DNA of 33,684 bases from Victivallis vadensis (GCA_945883805.1 CAMCYE010000028.1:1-33684), one strand, 5' to 3'; positions 1 through 6,851 are shown, numbered from the stretch's first letter. A program made the numbers and translations. The notes: generated by a model not told the origin, from the sequence alone.

Positions 1-120
1 CCTCTGGCAGCGCCTTAGGCGACCAGGGCCTGTCTTACTCAAGAATTCGAAATTGGACGTTCAAATTTGCGTATAGGAAATTGTATTTTAGTCTTGGATA
101 AAATATTTATGTTAAATTTA
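1..120. other. Intergenic stretch without recognisable gene
   Basis: I see no coding potential, RNA gene or clear signal in the first 120 bases. The first 35 bases are GC-rich and the rest AT-rich. It lies upstream of the palindromic repeat pair and downstream (minus-strand sense) of the PocR/AraC gene. Confidence 0.5.
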
Positions 121-323
121 ACGCTGAAAGCGTGAAGTAATATAGCCTATGGTTTCAACCATAGGGATTATAATTATGATGCTTGCGTCCTGAAGGGACG
201 GAGTATATCCATATTTTGAGGGTTGCTCCTTAAAAACAACTCCGTCTCTTCAAGACGGATGTGGTGTGTATGCTCTACCTGTGGTTGAAACCACAGGCTA
301 TATTACCTTATCCCTACGGGATA
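121..323. repeat. Head-to-head pair of three-hairpin REP-like units (BIME-like)
   Basis: Two copies of the same three-hairpin unit face each other. Unit 1 has ACGCT-GAA-AGCGT (121-133), then TAATATAGCC leading into a 9-bp-arm hairpin with a TC loop (146-165), then CGTCC-TGAAG-GGACG (186-200). Unit 2 reads the same on the minus strand: TATCCC-TAC-GGGATA (309-323), TAATATAGCC plus a 9-bp-arm hairpin with a GA loop on the plus strand (278-297), and CCGTCT/AGACGG around CTTCA (242-258). Arms have compensating changes (CCTATGG/CCATAGG against CCTGTGG/CCACAGG), which suggests that structure is conserved rather than sequence alone. This is directly visible; mobility by a RAYT transposase is inference, and no transposase is present here. 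Confidence 0.8.
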
Positions 324-421
324 GAGAGAAAGTTAATGTAAGAATAACGGAAATAACAGAATTAAATATCATGAGAAATCCTGTTATCCTGTCAAAATAT
401 CTTAAGTTCCGGCGCAGCCGG

Positions 422-1294
422 TTAAGTCCATTTGCGAACTTCGCGTTCCTTGGAGTTCCGGTATTCCCGAGGAGAGGTTTTCGATATTTTCCTGAATATC
501 CTATTGAAATGGGGGATGCTCTGAAATCCGGTTTTAAGAGCTATTTCAGTTATGTCGAGGGTGGTATTCGCAAGAAGCTCTTCAGCTTTTTCCACCCGGT
601 AAGTGTTCAGATACTGCACCAGACTGAGGCCAGTCTCTCTTTTAAAAAGATGGCTGAAATGGCTGGGGCTTAAATACACATGATTCGCAACGTCTAAAAC
701 AGCGATTTTCTCCTGGTATTTCTTTTCCACATACTGTCTTGCCGATGATATTTTGTCCCGTTCGTTAATCTGGGAAAGAAAAAATATTTTATTTTCGCTT
801 TCCACTATGTAGTTGCCGATAAGAGATATGAGCTTCATCAACGCCTTGATCCTGGTTTGGCTCAGCACACGGGTGGAGAAATAATATTTTTTCAACTTCT
901 TTAAATCAACACCGTAGTCTGCGAGGCGCTTCCGGATCCGGTCAAAATCTTCTTCCGTCGGGGGAGAAGAAAGTATCTGTCCTGAGGTCAGACAACCTAT
1001 GAAGTTTTTGTTCAAGTATAAAGGAACCGTGATTTCCATAAGTCCGGCATGGCATTTGTAAATTATGGATTTCCGTTCCGCCATGGCCTTTTTTATGGCA
1101 ACAGCATCACAGTCCAGACAGGCTTGTTTCCCAATATCCGATGAATTAATCAGCCTGCAAAATCCATTGATATTGCGATGTTCGCATAACTGGAACACCT
1201 CGCCGCCGGGAGCAACGAAGTCAATATTGACTCCGATAAGCCGGTAGATGGCCGAATAATAATCCTTCAATATCTTTTTTTCACAGATATTCAT
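422..1294 (-). CDS. AraC-family transcriptional regulator with N-terminal PocR-type sensor domain
   Basis: The protein is about 290 residues from ATG 1294 and has no signal peptide, so it acts in the cytoplasm. The first ~140 residues look like a PocR domain: a Cys-rich series around the motif CHAGL, followed by a VPLYLNKNFIGCLTSGQI-like segment typical of PocR sensors. The last ~100 residues are an AraC double helix-turn-helix (YLSPSHFSHLFKRETGLS, then GFQSIPHFNRIFRKISKTSP). The frame continues upstream to an ATG at 1348 and a GTG at 1369, but the PocR domain begins right after 1294. No candidate start has a good Shine-Dalgarno, so the start is uncertain. PocR domains are known to bind small hydrocarbon or sugar-derived ligands; the ligand here is unknown. 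Its natural target may be the upstream Gfo/Idh gene (inference). Confidence 0.88.
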   Translation of the reverse strand: MNICEKKILKDYYSAIYRLIGVNIDFVAPGGEVFQLCEHRNINGFCRLINSSDIGKQACLDCDAVAIKKAMAERKSIIYKCHAGLMEITVPLYLNKNFIGCLTSGQILSSPPTEEDFDRIRKRLADYGVDLKKLKKYYFSTRVLSQTRIKALMKLISLIGNYIVESENKIFFLSQINERDKISSARQYVEKKYQEKIAVLDVANHVYLSPSHFSHLFKRETGLSLVQYLNTYRVEKAEELLANTTLDITEIALKTGFQSIPHFNRIFRKISKTSPREYRNSKEREVRKWT

Positions 1295-1577
1295 GCAACA
1301 CCAACGACTTTCAGGATAAGGGATGTAAGAGGTTCTAAAGTTAACCATTAAGAGTGGAATGTCAAGCACGGAGACTGTGCCGGAGTTTCATGATTATTTT
1401 CTTAATGTCATCTTCTGCGCCTGGCAATGCGTTTCAAGCAAGGCGCGCAACGGTTACGATGCAGAAGATCGGCAGACTTTTCGGCAAACTGATCTGCGAA
1501 AAATCCTGGATCGAGGAGTTCAGGGGGTAAAGTCTCGATAAAAGTCAACTCCGAATTGGTCATCAGGGAGGATCGTC

Positions 1578-1718
1578 GGTGATTTTGATCTTATCATTGC
1601 ATCAACCGCAATCACAATCGGATATTCAGTTGTTACAAACAATCAGCGGCATTTCGACAAAATACCCGGTTTGAACACGGTAAACTGGAAAAAACAACAA
1701 GATCCCCGCATGCCGTAG
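1578..1718 (+). pseudogene. C-terminal remnant of a VapC-like PIN-domain toxin
   Basis: The plus-strand frame beginning at GGT 1578 reads GDFDLIIAS, then VVTNN, then RHFDKIPGL and VNW before TAG at 1716-1718. This matches the well-known C-terminal pattern of VapC PIN proteins (G-D-F-D-L-x-I-A, the V-T-x-N motif, H-F-x-x-I-P-G-L, NW), including the third and fourth acidic/polar active-site positions. The N-terminal half with the first catalytic Asp is missing: the same frame is stopped by TAA at 1539-1541 and nothing PIN-like is seen before it. No antitoxin gene is recognisable next to it. I read it as a decayed toxin gene left between repeats. Confidence 0.7.
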
Positions 1719-1831
1719 AACTCCAGGAGACCTTAAAACTGGCGGGGATGATTGAGCAGGCTTTATTTCGACAGGATTTGTTCAGACCTTATACCAAAAA
1801 AACTGGGTAGGAATGCCCAGGTTATTTGATC

Positions 1832-1863
1832 CCATCCGTCATCCTGTGGGATGACTCTGAAAA
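1832..1863 (+). repeat. Dispersed repeat, copy A (inverted copy at 9394-9425)
   Basis: The 32 bases from CCATCCG to TCTGAAAA recur in inverted orientation at 9394-9425 with 31 of 32 bases identical. The core CATCCTGTGGGATG is itself a near palindrome. Both copies are intergenic, 7.5 kb apart. Confidence 0.8.
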
Positions 1864-1867
1864 TAAT

Positions 1868-2233
1868 TGAATATCCAATATCCAATCCGCCACGGCGGAA
1901 ATGTCCAATATCCAAGGAAATTCAATTACGACGGCGAAAGCCGTCCAGGGAGTGCGCAGACTAAGTCTGCGCACTAGCGGCGACTCTGCGCGCCCGGCAT
2001 AGCCTTGGTGACGACGGGTCACCGCACTCCGGGGAATGCTTCCGCATTCGTAACAAGCCTATAAACAAAGAACAAACTCCAGATCTCCTTCTCACGTCTT
2101 CACCCTAAAATTCATTTCCTACTTCCTAAATTCCACATTCTAATTTCCGCACTTTAGCACTTTAGAACTTCCCCTCGCCTTCCCTTCATCGGTTGGATAT
2201 TTCCGCCGTGGCGGATTGAATATTGGATATTCA
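1868..2233. repeat. MITE-like element with 41-bp terminal inverted repeats
   Basis: The bases 1868-1908 (TGAATATCCAATATCC through the CCGCCACGGCGG core) are repeated in reverse complement at 2193-2233 with 39 of 41 positions identical, bounding 284 bp. The interior carries a perfect hairpin with 11-bp arms GTGCGCAGACT/AGTCTGCGCAC (1952-1974) and no coding sequence. A target-site duplication is not evident. The size and structure are those of a non-autonomous mobile element, but each end is itself palindromic, so two independently inserted small repeats are an alternative. Confidence 0.6.
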
Positions 2234-2271
2234 TGTCATGAGAAGGAGCCTGCAGTCAACACCCACCTTGT

Positions 2272-2297
2272 AAATTTTTCCCGGCAGGGAAAAATTT
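2272..2297 (-). terminator. Possible terminator hairpin downstream of the Gfo/Idh gene
   Basis: Perfect 11-bp arms AAATTTTTCCC and GGGAAAAATTT enclose a 4-base loop, starting 28 bases past the stop of the Gfo/Idh gene in the minus-strand direction. The stem is A/T-rich at its base and ends in TTTA rather than a long U-tract, so termination strength is doubtful. Confidence 0.4.
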
Positions 2298-2324
2298 ATG
2301 TCCAAATAAGTTCCGCTTCGCGGG

Positions 2325-3467
2325 TTACCTGCCGAGTTTTTTCCAGACTGGTTCTAGATCGATCATGGTGTTGTTTTTTGCGGCCTGATCGAGGGCCAGG
2401 GCGGTAACGGCGCTTTCAAGCCCCTCGTCTCCGCTGCATTTTGGTTCAGTGCCTTTGGTCATCGTGTTATAAAGTTCCTTCATTATATAGCTGTCTCCAC
2501 CACCGTGACCGTCACCTGAGACATCTATCACCGTGCATCCCTCGTCTCCGATTTTCCTGTACTTCAAAATTCCGGAATAGAGTTCGACAATCATGGTCCC
2601 TTCCGAACAGGAGAAATACATCCGGCGTTCGGGGATCGCATTTGACATCGTCGCCTGGAACATGACCCTTATTCCGTTGCGGTACTGCATGATTCCGACC
2701 TGGTTGTCCATCAGGTCCTTGTCGGAGGTGAATGGAGACTCTACGGCGTGCGGATCCGGCCATGATGCAAAAGTTTTCGCTCCGTACTTGTTCCGGAAAT
2801 GTTCGTTTTCGGGGACAAAGAAATCGGTTCCGCCGAAAGAAGCTATTTTAGATGGAATACTCCCGCAGAACCAGTTGATCAGATCCAGGTCATGGCAGCA
2901 TTTCTCGAGGATGTGCGGCCCTGCATATTTGGTCAGGCGCCGCCAGTTGCGCATTATGTAACCGCCATGGGCCGGTGTGATGTTTTCGTTGGCATCGATG
3001 CAGAGGATCTTTCCGATTTTGCCGGACTCCAGGATTTTTTTCGCCTTCTGATAAAGCGGGGAATAACGCAGGACGAATCCCGTAGCGAACATCAGACCTG
3101 ATTTTTTATGCGCCTTATTTATGGTCTGGCAATCTAAAATTGAAGTTGCAAGCGGTTTCTCCGAAAAGACATGTTTACCTGCGTCAAATGCGGCGATTAT
3201 ATGCTCCTTGTGGTATGCGTTCGGGGAAAAAATCAAAACCCATTCAACTCCGGGGGTTTTTATCGCCTCCTGATACGTCTTACAGATTTTGGTGGAAGGC
3301 GACTTCCACTGTTCCATCGCCTCCTGCGTCGCCGCGTTGTCAGGATCAAACACCGAAAGCACTTTCACATTCCCCTTTGAATCCCTCAGCAGATTTCCGG
3401 TAACCCCTCTTCCGCGTGCACCTACACCAATTACAGCAACATTTACGATTTTTCCGCCTTTAAGCAT
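2325..3467 (-). CDS. Gfo/Idh/MocA-family NAD(P)-dependent oxidoreductase
   Basis: The 380-residue protein has the N-terminal Rossmann glycine motif VAVIGVGARGRG (residues 10-21), the family signature EKPLA at 103-107, and the HDLDLINWF segment near residue 192 that normally carries the active-site His/Asp. The rest is the alpha/beta substrate-binding domain. Members oxidise or reduce sugars, inositols or related polyols; the substrate cannot be told from sequence. The start is supported by AGGAG (3476-3480) eight bases before ATG. It has no signal peptide and is cytosolic. It stands alone, preceded by an AT-rich palindrome at 3497-3529 that could be an operator. A role in sugar catabolism alongside the large glycan locus is possible but not shown by linkage. 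Confidence 0.9.
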   Translation of the reverse strand: MLKGGKIVNVAVIGVGARGRGVTGNLLRDSKGNVKVLSVFDPDNAATQEAMEQWKSPSTKICKTYQEAIKTPGVEWVLIFSPNAYHKEHIIAAFDAGKHVFSEKPLATSILDCQTINKAHKKSGLMFATGFVLRYSPLYQKAKKILESGKIGKILCIDANENITPAHGGYIMRNWRRLTKYAGPHILEKCCHDLDLINWFCGSIPSKIASFGGTDFFVPENEHFRNKYGAKTFASWPDPHAVESPFTSDKDLMDNQVGIMQYRNGIRVMFQATMSNAIPERRMYFSCSEGTMIVELYSGILKYRKIGDEGCTVIDVSGDGHGGGDSYIMKELYNTMTKGTEPKCSGDEGLESAVTALALDQAAKNNTMIDLEPVWKKLGR

Positions 3468-3496
3468 TATTAATGCTCCTGTTTTTTTAATGACAT

Positions 3497-3529
3497 TAAA
3501 TTATTTTATGTTAGTAATAAAATAATTTA
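3497..3529. promoter_or_regulatory. AT-rich palindrome upstream of the Gfo/Idh gene (operator or 5' UTR hairpin candidate)
   Basis: Perfect 13-bp arms TAAATTATTTTAT and ATAAAATAATTTA flank a 7-base spacer, 30 bp upstream of the start codon at 3467. Position and symmetry suit a repressor site or a leader hairpin. No strong sigma-70 promoter could be placed unambiguously. Confidence 0.4.
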
Positions 3530-3592
3530 ACAACCAATTAATGGAATGGATAAATATTGCATGATGGGATGGATAATAGTTGCGTCTTGAAA

Positions 3593-3626
3593 GAGGATGA
3601 AACCATCTCGAGGCGTTTTCATCCTC
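3593..3626. repeat. Hairpin with 10-bp arms
   Basis: GAGGATGAAA (3593-3602) pairs perfectly with TTTCATCCTC (3617-3626). It adjoins the 115-bp inverted repeat and is preceded by GCGTCTTGAAAGAGG, reminiscent of the CGTCYTGAAG hairpin near 186-200, so it may be a degenerate relative of that repeat family. Confidence 0.55.
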
Positions 3627-3639
3627 CGTCGCTAAAGTC

Positions 3640-3754
3640 AGAGGCAATTTCAAAACTCAAGAAACGGTTTTGACAAGCAAAACCCTCCATCCGCCTAGGC
3701 GGATAAAACATGGAGGGCGAGGCTTGTCCGAGCCGCAGTTTTGAAATTACCTCT
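3640..3754. repeat. 115-bp imperfect inverted repeat
   Basis: The ends AGAGGCAATTTCAAAACT (3640-3657) and AGTTTTGAAATTACCTCT (3737-3754) are inverted copies (17/18). Pairing continues inward through GACAAGC/GCTTGTC and CCCTCCAT/ATGGAGGG to a central CCGCCTAGGCGG palindrome. Each arm is therefore about 45-50 bases. The outer motif GAGGCAATTTCAAAA reappears at 6809-6830, and a partial version lies at 6065-6079. Confidence 0.75.
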
Positions 3755-3883
3755 CTTGTTAAAGATTAAGACAGACTAATCCGCCGAGTACTCTATAAAG
3801 CTAAAAATTTCGCATAGACGAGTTAAATTGTGGGTTGGATTTTTTTGTTCCGCCTGATGGGCGATATGAATATCGTCCGAATA

Positions 3884-3929
3884 TATAGTTTTTCAGAAAA
3901 TAATGAAATTATTTATCTGAAAAACTATA
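3884..3929. promoter_or_regulatory. Long AT-rich hairpin just upstream of rsmE
   Basis: TATAGTTTTTCAGA with a following AAATAAT pairs with ATTATTT and TCTGAAAAACTATA across a GAA loop, interrupted by one bulged base, giving arms of about 21 bases. It ends 34 bases before the chosen rsmE start. It may be an intergenic repeat or a leader hairpin. Confidence 0.5.
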
Positions 3930-3962
3930 GTAGACAAAATTCATGTGAGGAAATTTTACAGA

Positions 3963-4673
3963 ATGAATCTTGTGATAATTTACAAAGGGGAACTTACTGA
4001 AGACGGAATTGCAGTCATTTGCGATCCCAGACGGGTGGCTCATATGCGGGACGTTTTGCGGGCTCTGTCCGGAGATCAGATAAAAGTTGGTTTGCTAAAC
4101 GGTCGCATCGGGGCGGGAAAGATTTTAAGCTCAACTCCGGAAAAAGTGTCATTAAAAGTTGAATTTTCATCTGAGCCGCCACCAATTTTGCCAGTTACCT
4201 TGATTTTAGCATTGCCTCGTCCGAAAACGTATGGAAAAATCCTCCAGGCGGCAACCGCCATGGGCGTTAAAAAGTTTATCGTGATCAATTCTTGGAAAGT
4301 GGATAAAAGTTATTGGGATAGCCCGGTATTGTCTGAGGAGGAGACACTGGAGCAGTTTATCCTGGGGCTGGAACAGGGAGGCGATACTGCATTGCCGGAA
4401 ATCAGTTTCAGACGACGGTTCAAGCCGTTTGTCGAAGATGAACTGCCGGAGATCATCAAAGGCAGACTGCCGTTGCTGGCACATCCCAGTGCAGCCTGTG
4501 ACTGTCCCCGAAATCTTACCGAACCACTTGTCCTGTGCATCGGACCGGAAGGCGGTTTTACCGAATATGAAGTCACGCTACTGGAAAAATGCGGGATGCA
4601 ACCGGTGAATATCGGAGCCAGGATACTGAGAACCGAGTTCGCTGTCTGTGCGATACTGGGCAGATTATTTTGA
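3963..4673 (+). CDS. rsmE: 16S rRNA m3U1498 methyltransferase RsmE
   Basis: RsmE methylates N3 of U1498 in 16S rRNA using S-adenosylmethionine. The 236-residue product has the usual order: an N-terminal PUA-like RNA-binding part (RRVAHMRDVLRALSGDQI matches the family's H-x-x-x-V-L-R pattern) and a C-terminal SPOUT domain with the knot motifs LCIGPEGGFTEYE and IGARILRTEFAV. The frame can start at GTG 3945, but ATG 3963 is preferred: GAGGAA (3947-3952) sits ten bases before it and family proteins often begin MNLI. It is the only intact plus-strand gene in the window and converges on radC with 9 bp between stop codons. Function is secure. Confidence 0.95.
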   Translation: MNLVIIYKGELTEDGIAVICDPRRVAHMRDVLRALSGDQIKVGLLNGRIGAGKILSSTPEKVSLKVEFSSEPPPILPVTLILALPRPKTYGKILQAATAMGVKKFIVINSWKVDKSYWDSPVLSEEETLEQFILGLEQGGDTALPEISFRRRFKPFVEDELPEIIKGRLPLLAHPSAACDCPRNLTEPLVLCIGPEGGFTEYEVTLLEKCGMQPVNIGARILRTEFAVCAILGRLF

Positions 4674-4682
4674 TGAATTTCA

Positions 4683-5381
4683 TTATATCAGGTTCTTCTC
4701 CCGGAAACTGAAATAACCGGATTTTCCGGAAATTATATGGTCGAGCACTTTAACATCAACCGTTTTCAGCGAGTCCTTGACAGCCGAGGTGAGACGGATG
4801 TCGTCATTCGACGGATCGCATACGCCGCTCGGATGATTGTGGACGAGTATGACCGAACTCGCTTTTTTCTCCATGACGGACTTAACTATCTTCCTCGGAT
4901 AGACTATTGCTGTGTCGATAGTTCCCTCGTCGATTATCTCATGTCCCTGGACATGATTTTTCGTATTGAGGTAAATCACCATGAAAACTTCATTTTCAAG
5001 ATGGGAAAGCTTCACTTTGGAAAAGTCATAGACTGACTGGGGGGATGAAAGGACGTCCTTATTCATAATCTTTTCCTCAAGAGACTTTACAGCCAATTCC
5101 CTGCAGAGTCTTATAAGGGCGGCTGAATTGACCGATATGCCCTCGACCTCGCAAAGTTCTTTTACATCCGCACCGAGAACACCTGAAACGGATTTGAATT
5201 TGGAAATGAGCGCCTTGGCTTCTTCTTTAACGTCTTTTCGAGGAATCGCATAGGTCAGAAGAAGTTCCAGAAGCTCATAATCATGGAGACTGTCGCCCCC
5301 GTAACTGGAGAATTTTTCCCTTAATCTGGTCCTGTGTCCATGATAGTGCGGACTTTTATCCGATATTTTAAATTTCTTCAT
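4683..5381 (-). CDS. radC: RadC-family JAB/JAMM-domain protein
   Basis: The 232-residue protein is of usual RadC length. An N-terminal helix-hairpin-helix-type region (residues 10-100, starting HYHGHRTRLREKF) precedes the JAMM metalloprotease-like domain, whose HNHPSG (181-186) and PSNDD (190-194) supply the HxH...D zinc ligands. The name reflects an old link to DNA repair that was not upheld in E. coli; the biochemical role is unsettled. The ATG overlaps the last 14 bases of the DtxR-type gene upstream, with AAGG 7 bases before it, so the two are probably co-transcribed and translationally coupled. Confidence 0.93.
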   Translation of the reverse strand: MKKFKISDKSPHYHGHRTRLREKFSSYGGDSLHDYELLELLLTYAIPRKDVKEEAKALISKFKSVSGVLGADVKELCEVEGISVNSAALIRLCRELAVKSLEEKIMNKDVLSSPQSVYDFSKVKLSHLENEVFMVIYLNTKNHVQGHEIIDEGTIDTAIVYPRKIVKSVMEKKASSVILVHNHPSGVCDPSNDDIRLTSAVKDSLKTVDVKVLDHIISGKSGYFSFREKNLI

Positions 5382-6024
5382 TCATAAGCCTTACAAATAT
5401 TTCTTTTGCAATTGATTCGTCAACGGCAAACTGGCTGTTTCCCAGTTCAAAAAGGAATGATGGAAAACTCTGCAGAAGCCTTATTTTCATTCCAGGAATG
5501 ACACCTATTGCCATCATTTTCTGAAGTTTACTGTCATCCCTAGTATGAATATACGCGATTTTCCCGTACTGACCAGGGGACAATTCTGACAGAGGCGCCA
5601 CTATCTTCAATTCAACCTGCTCTTTTTCACAACATTTCCCTTTGGGGATCGCGTGTCCGTGCGGGCAAAGCCTCGGATGTCCGAGCAAAGTACATATCCT
5701 GTCGTCAATACCTTTGTGGAGCAGATGCTCAAACTCGCACGCTTTTTCATTTGCCAGGTCTCCATTCACATCAAGCACATCGGCAAGAAGCCTTTCGGCG
5801 AGCCTGTGTCTTCTGACAACATCGCGTCCGTATTTTCTGCCATCTTCAGTGAATTCAATTTTTGAACCGTCCTTATTGGTGACATAACCGTATTCGACAA
5901 GCTCGACAAGGCAGGGATCGCCCTTTTGGATATTCAGGTTTTCCAGGCTGACGGACGTCATCTTTTTTTCTTCAAGTCTTATCCAAAGCGATTCGAGTAT
6001 CTCCTCGGAATTATTGCTTATCAT
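5368..6024 (-). CDS. DtxR/MntR-family metal-dependent regulator with C-terminal FeoA domain
   Basis: The 218-residue protein has an N-terminal winged helix (about 1-70), a DtxR dimerisation/metal domain and a C-terminal FeoA/SH3-like domain (about 144-213). Metal ligands can be matched to DtxR: RHRLAE gives H73 and E77, and ACEFEH gives C96, E99 and H100, equivalent to the Cys-Glu-His primary site of iron-sensing DtxR/IdeR rather than the all-acidic MntR site. The PRLCPHGHAIP segment is typical of the family. SD GAGGAAA lies before ATG 6024. With feoB about 1.2 kb upstream, it is most likely the Fe(II)-responsive repressor of iron uptake (inference). Confidence 0.9.
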   Translation of the reverse strand: MISNNSEEILESLWIRLEEKKMTSVSLENLNIQKGDPCLVELVEYGYVTNKDGSKIEFTEDGRKYGRDVVRRHRLAERLLADVLDVNGDLANEKACEFEHLLHKGIDDRICTLLGHPRLCPHGHAIPKGKCCEKEQVELKIVAPLSELSPGQYGKIAYIHTRDDSKLQKMMAIGVIPGMKIRLLQSFPSFLFELGNSQFAVDESIAKEIFVRLMNEEI

Positions 6025-6079
6025 TTTTCGGTTTCCTCTAATTTAAAACTTTAAAAAATTTTATAGTTTTGAAATTGGC

Positions 6080-6475
6080 TTAATTTTGCTTGATGCGGAG
6101 ATCGGCATCAAATGAAAACACTTCCATGTTATTGTCAAAGCCTTTGGCGAGAAGGATACAGTCCACGATGTCAAGTTTGGTCTCTGCGTAACGCTTCAGC
6201 GCGTAGAGGAGTTCCTGACGGTCTGAGTTGCGCATCCCCTTGTACTGGAGTAAGGCATGCAGTTTTCCTGCCGCCTCGGCTCGGGGAACTTGATAAAACT
6301 TGGTCAGCACGTACACGCACTCCACGAGAACCCCTTCCAACAGTATGGCTTGGCGCTTGTCTTCCCGAATCGCCTCGAAAAACTCGCTGGCCTTGGCAAA
6401 GTGCTCTTCATGGTCATGGAGTAGATAGCGCAGAACAGCATTGGTATCAGGAAGGACGACCTTGAACTTTTTCAT
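6080..6475 (-). CDS. PIN-domain toxin, VapC-like ribonuclease
   Basis: The 131-residue protein has the PIN-domain acidic residues in order: D10 in LPDTN, E52 in LVEC, D102/D105 in LDIVDCILLA and D123/D125 in FDADL. VapC toxins are Mg-dependent endoribonucleases that cleave tRNA or rRNA and are held inactive by their antitoxin. The gene overlaps the end of the antitoxin gene by 29 bases, which is usual for such pairs. All expected catalytic positions are present, so the toxin looks intact, in contrast to the decayed PIN fragment at 1578-1718. Confidence 0.88.
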   Translation of the reverse strand: MKKFKVVLPDTNAVLRYLLHDHEEHFAKASEFFEAIREDKRQAILLEGVLVECVYVLTKFYQVPRAEAAGKLHALLQYKGMRNSDRQELLYALKRYAETKLDIVDCILLAKGFDNNMEVFSFDADLRIKQN

Positions 6476-6689
6476 CGGCTACCTCCTTCCAGACTTCATC
6501 GCGCACTTCGGACAACGGACGAGACTTTTTGGCGTACATGGCTAGACCACCAGCGACGCTCCGCACCGGTCGTACCATTATCACATCATCTTGGACATCG
6601 AATTCTATAAGGCGTGAGTTGAGAATCTCGCGAACCCTTCTTGGAAAGGTTACTTGTCCTCTGGATGTCATTGTGGCAATTGCATTCAT
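6447..6689 (-). CDS. AbrB/MazE-fold (SpoVT-AbrB) antitoxin
   Basis: The 80-residue protein opens with MTSRGQVTFPRRVREIL, the swapped-hairpin AbrB DNA-binding motif, followed by VQDDVIMVRP. The C-terminal tail (about residues 45-80) is charged and probably wraps the toxin. Such antitoxins bind their own promoter with the toxin as co-repressor. It is the first gene of the pair, overlapping vapC-like by 29 bases. A TTACAT-16-TATATT promoter lies 25-52 bases upstream of the start codon. Confidence 0.88.
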   Translation of the reverse strand: MNAIATMTSRGQVTFPRRVREILNSRLIEFDVQDDVIMVRPVRSVAGGLAMYAKKSRPLSEVRDEVWKEVADEKVQGRPS

Positions 6690-6713
6690 TTTGAAATATG
6701 CCTTTCAAAGTGT

Positions 6714-6741
6714 AATATATCTTGTTCTGATCAAAATGTAA
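6714..6741 (-). promoter_or_regulatory. Candidate sigma-70 promoter of the antitoxin-toxin pair
   Basis: On the minus strand TTACAT (6736-6741) and TATATT (6714-6719) are separated by 16 bp, with the antitoxin ATG at 6689. A 41-bp palindrome (6764-6804) lies immediately upstream. Confidence 0.5.
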
Positions 6742-6763
6742 TGCATTCCAAGATTTAATCAAG

Positions 6764-6804
6764 GTAAATATTCACTGAACTATGTTAGTTCAGCGAATAT
6801 TTAC
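6764..6804. repeat. Hairpin with 19-bp arms upstream of the toxin-antitoxin promoter
   Basis: GTAAATATTCACTGAACTA (6764-6782) and TAGTTCAGCGAATATTTAC (6786-6804) pair with a single A:C mismatch across a TGT loop. It could be an intergenic repeat; its position 23 bp upstream of the -35 box also allows a regulatory role. Confidence 0.7.
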
Positions 6805-6808
6805 ATCT

Positions 6809-6835
6809 GAGGCAATTTCAAAATTGCCTCTTTTT
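6809..6835 (+). repeat. Perfect palindrome with T-tract, related to the 115-bp inverted repeat
   Basis: GAGGCAATTT (6809-6818) and AAATTGCCTC (6821-6830) flank CA and are followed by TTTTT. It looks like a rho-independent terminator on the plus strand but no plus-strand gene precedes it. The motif equals the fused outer ends of the 3640-3754 element. Confidence 0.6.
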
Positions 6836-6851
6836 AAGCTGATTGCAAAAT

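Larger units (their letters stand above)
1295..2324. other. Long intergenic region: decayed toxin fragment plus repeats
   Basis: Between the PocR/AraC gene and the Gfo/Idh gene there is no intact gene. It holds the PIN-domain remnant (1578-1718), a dispersed repeat (1832-1863), an element with 41-bp inverted ends (1868-2233), and a perfect 11-bp-arm hairpin (2272-2297). The stretch 2080-2180 is a low-complexity run of short phrases rich in TTCC and TTTAG of the kind common in intergenic DNA of such genomes. A 60-codon open frame from 1359 has no family features and I do not call it. Confidence 0.6.
3468..3962. other. Intergenic region between divergent Gfo/Idh and rsmE genes
   Basis: About 500 bp without a gene, occupied almost end to end by palindromes: 3497-3529, 3593-3626, 3640-3754, a 9-bp-arm hairpin with one mismatch at 3859-3880 (CGATAT-GA-ATATCG core), and 3884-3929. 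Promoters for the two flanking divergent genes must lie here but I could not place them with confidence. Confidence 0.6.

Noticed and set aside
266..673. 135-codon plus-strand open frame
   Set aside because: It starts inside the inverted hairpin repeat and runs antisense through the AraC HTH coding region, with no family features.
1337..1365. TTGACA on the minus strand before the PocR/AraC gene as a promoter
   Set aside because: At 17 bp the -10 would be AACTTT, a poor match; not listed as a promoter.
1359..1541. 60-codon plus-strand open frame before the PIN remnant, in the same phase
   Set aside because: No PIN-like residues or other family features; not supported as a gene or as the missing toxin front half.
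1822..2022. 66-codon minus-strand open frame
   Set aside because: It is composed of the repeat and hairpin sequences themselves.
6809..6835. Hairpin plus T-tract as a terminator
   Set aside because: No plus-strand gene precedes it and the motif belongs to a repeat seen elsewhere, so I call it a repeat.
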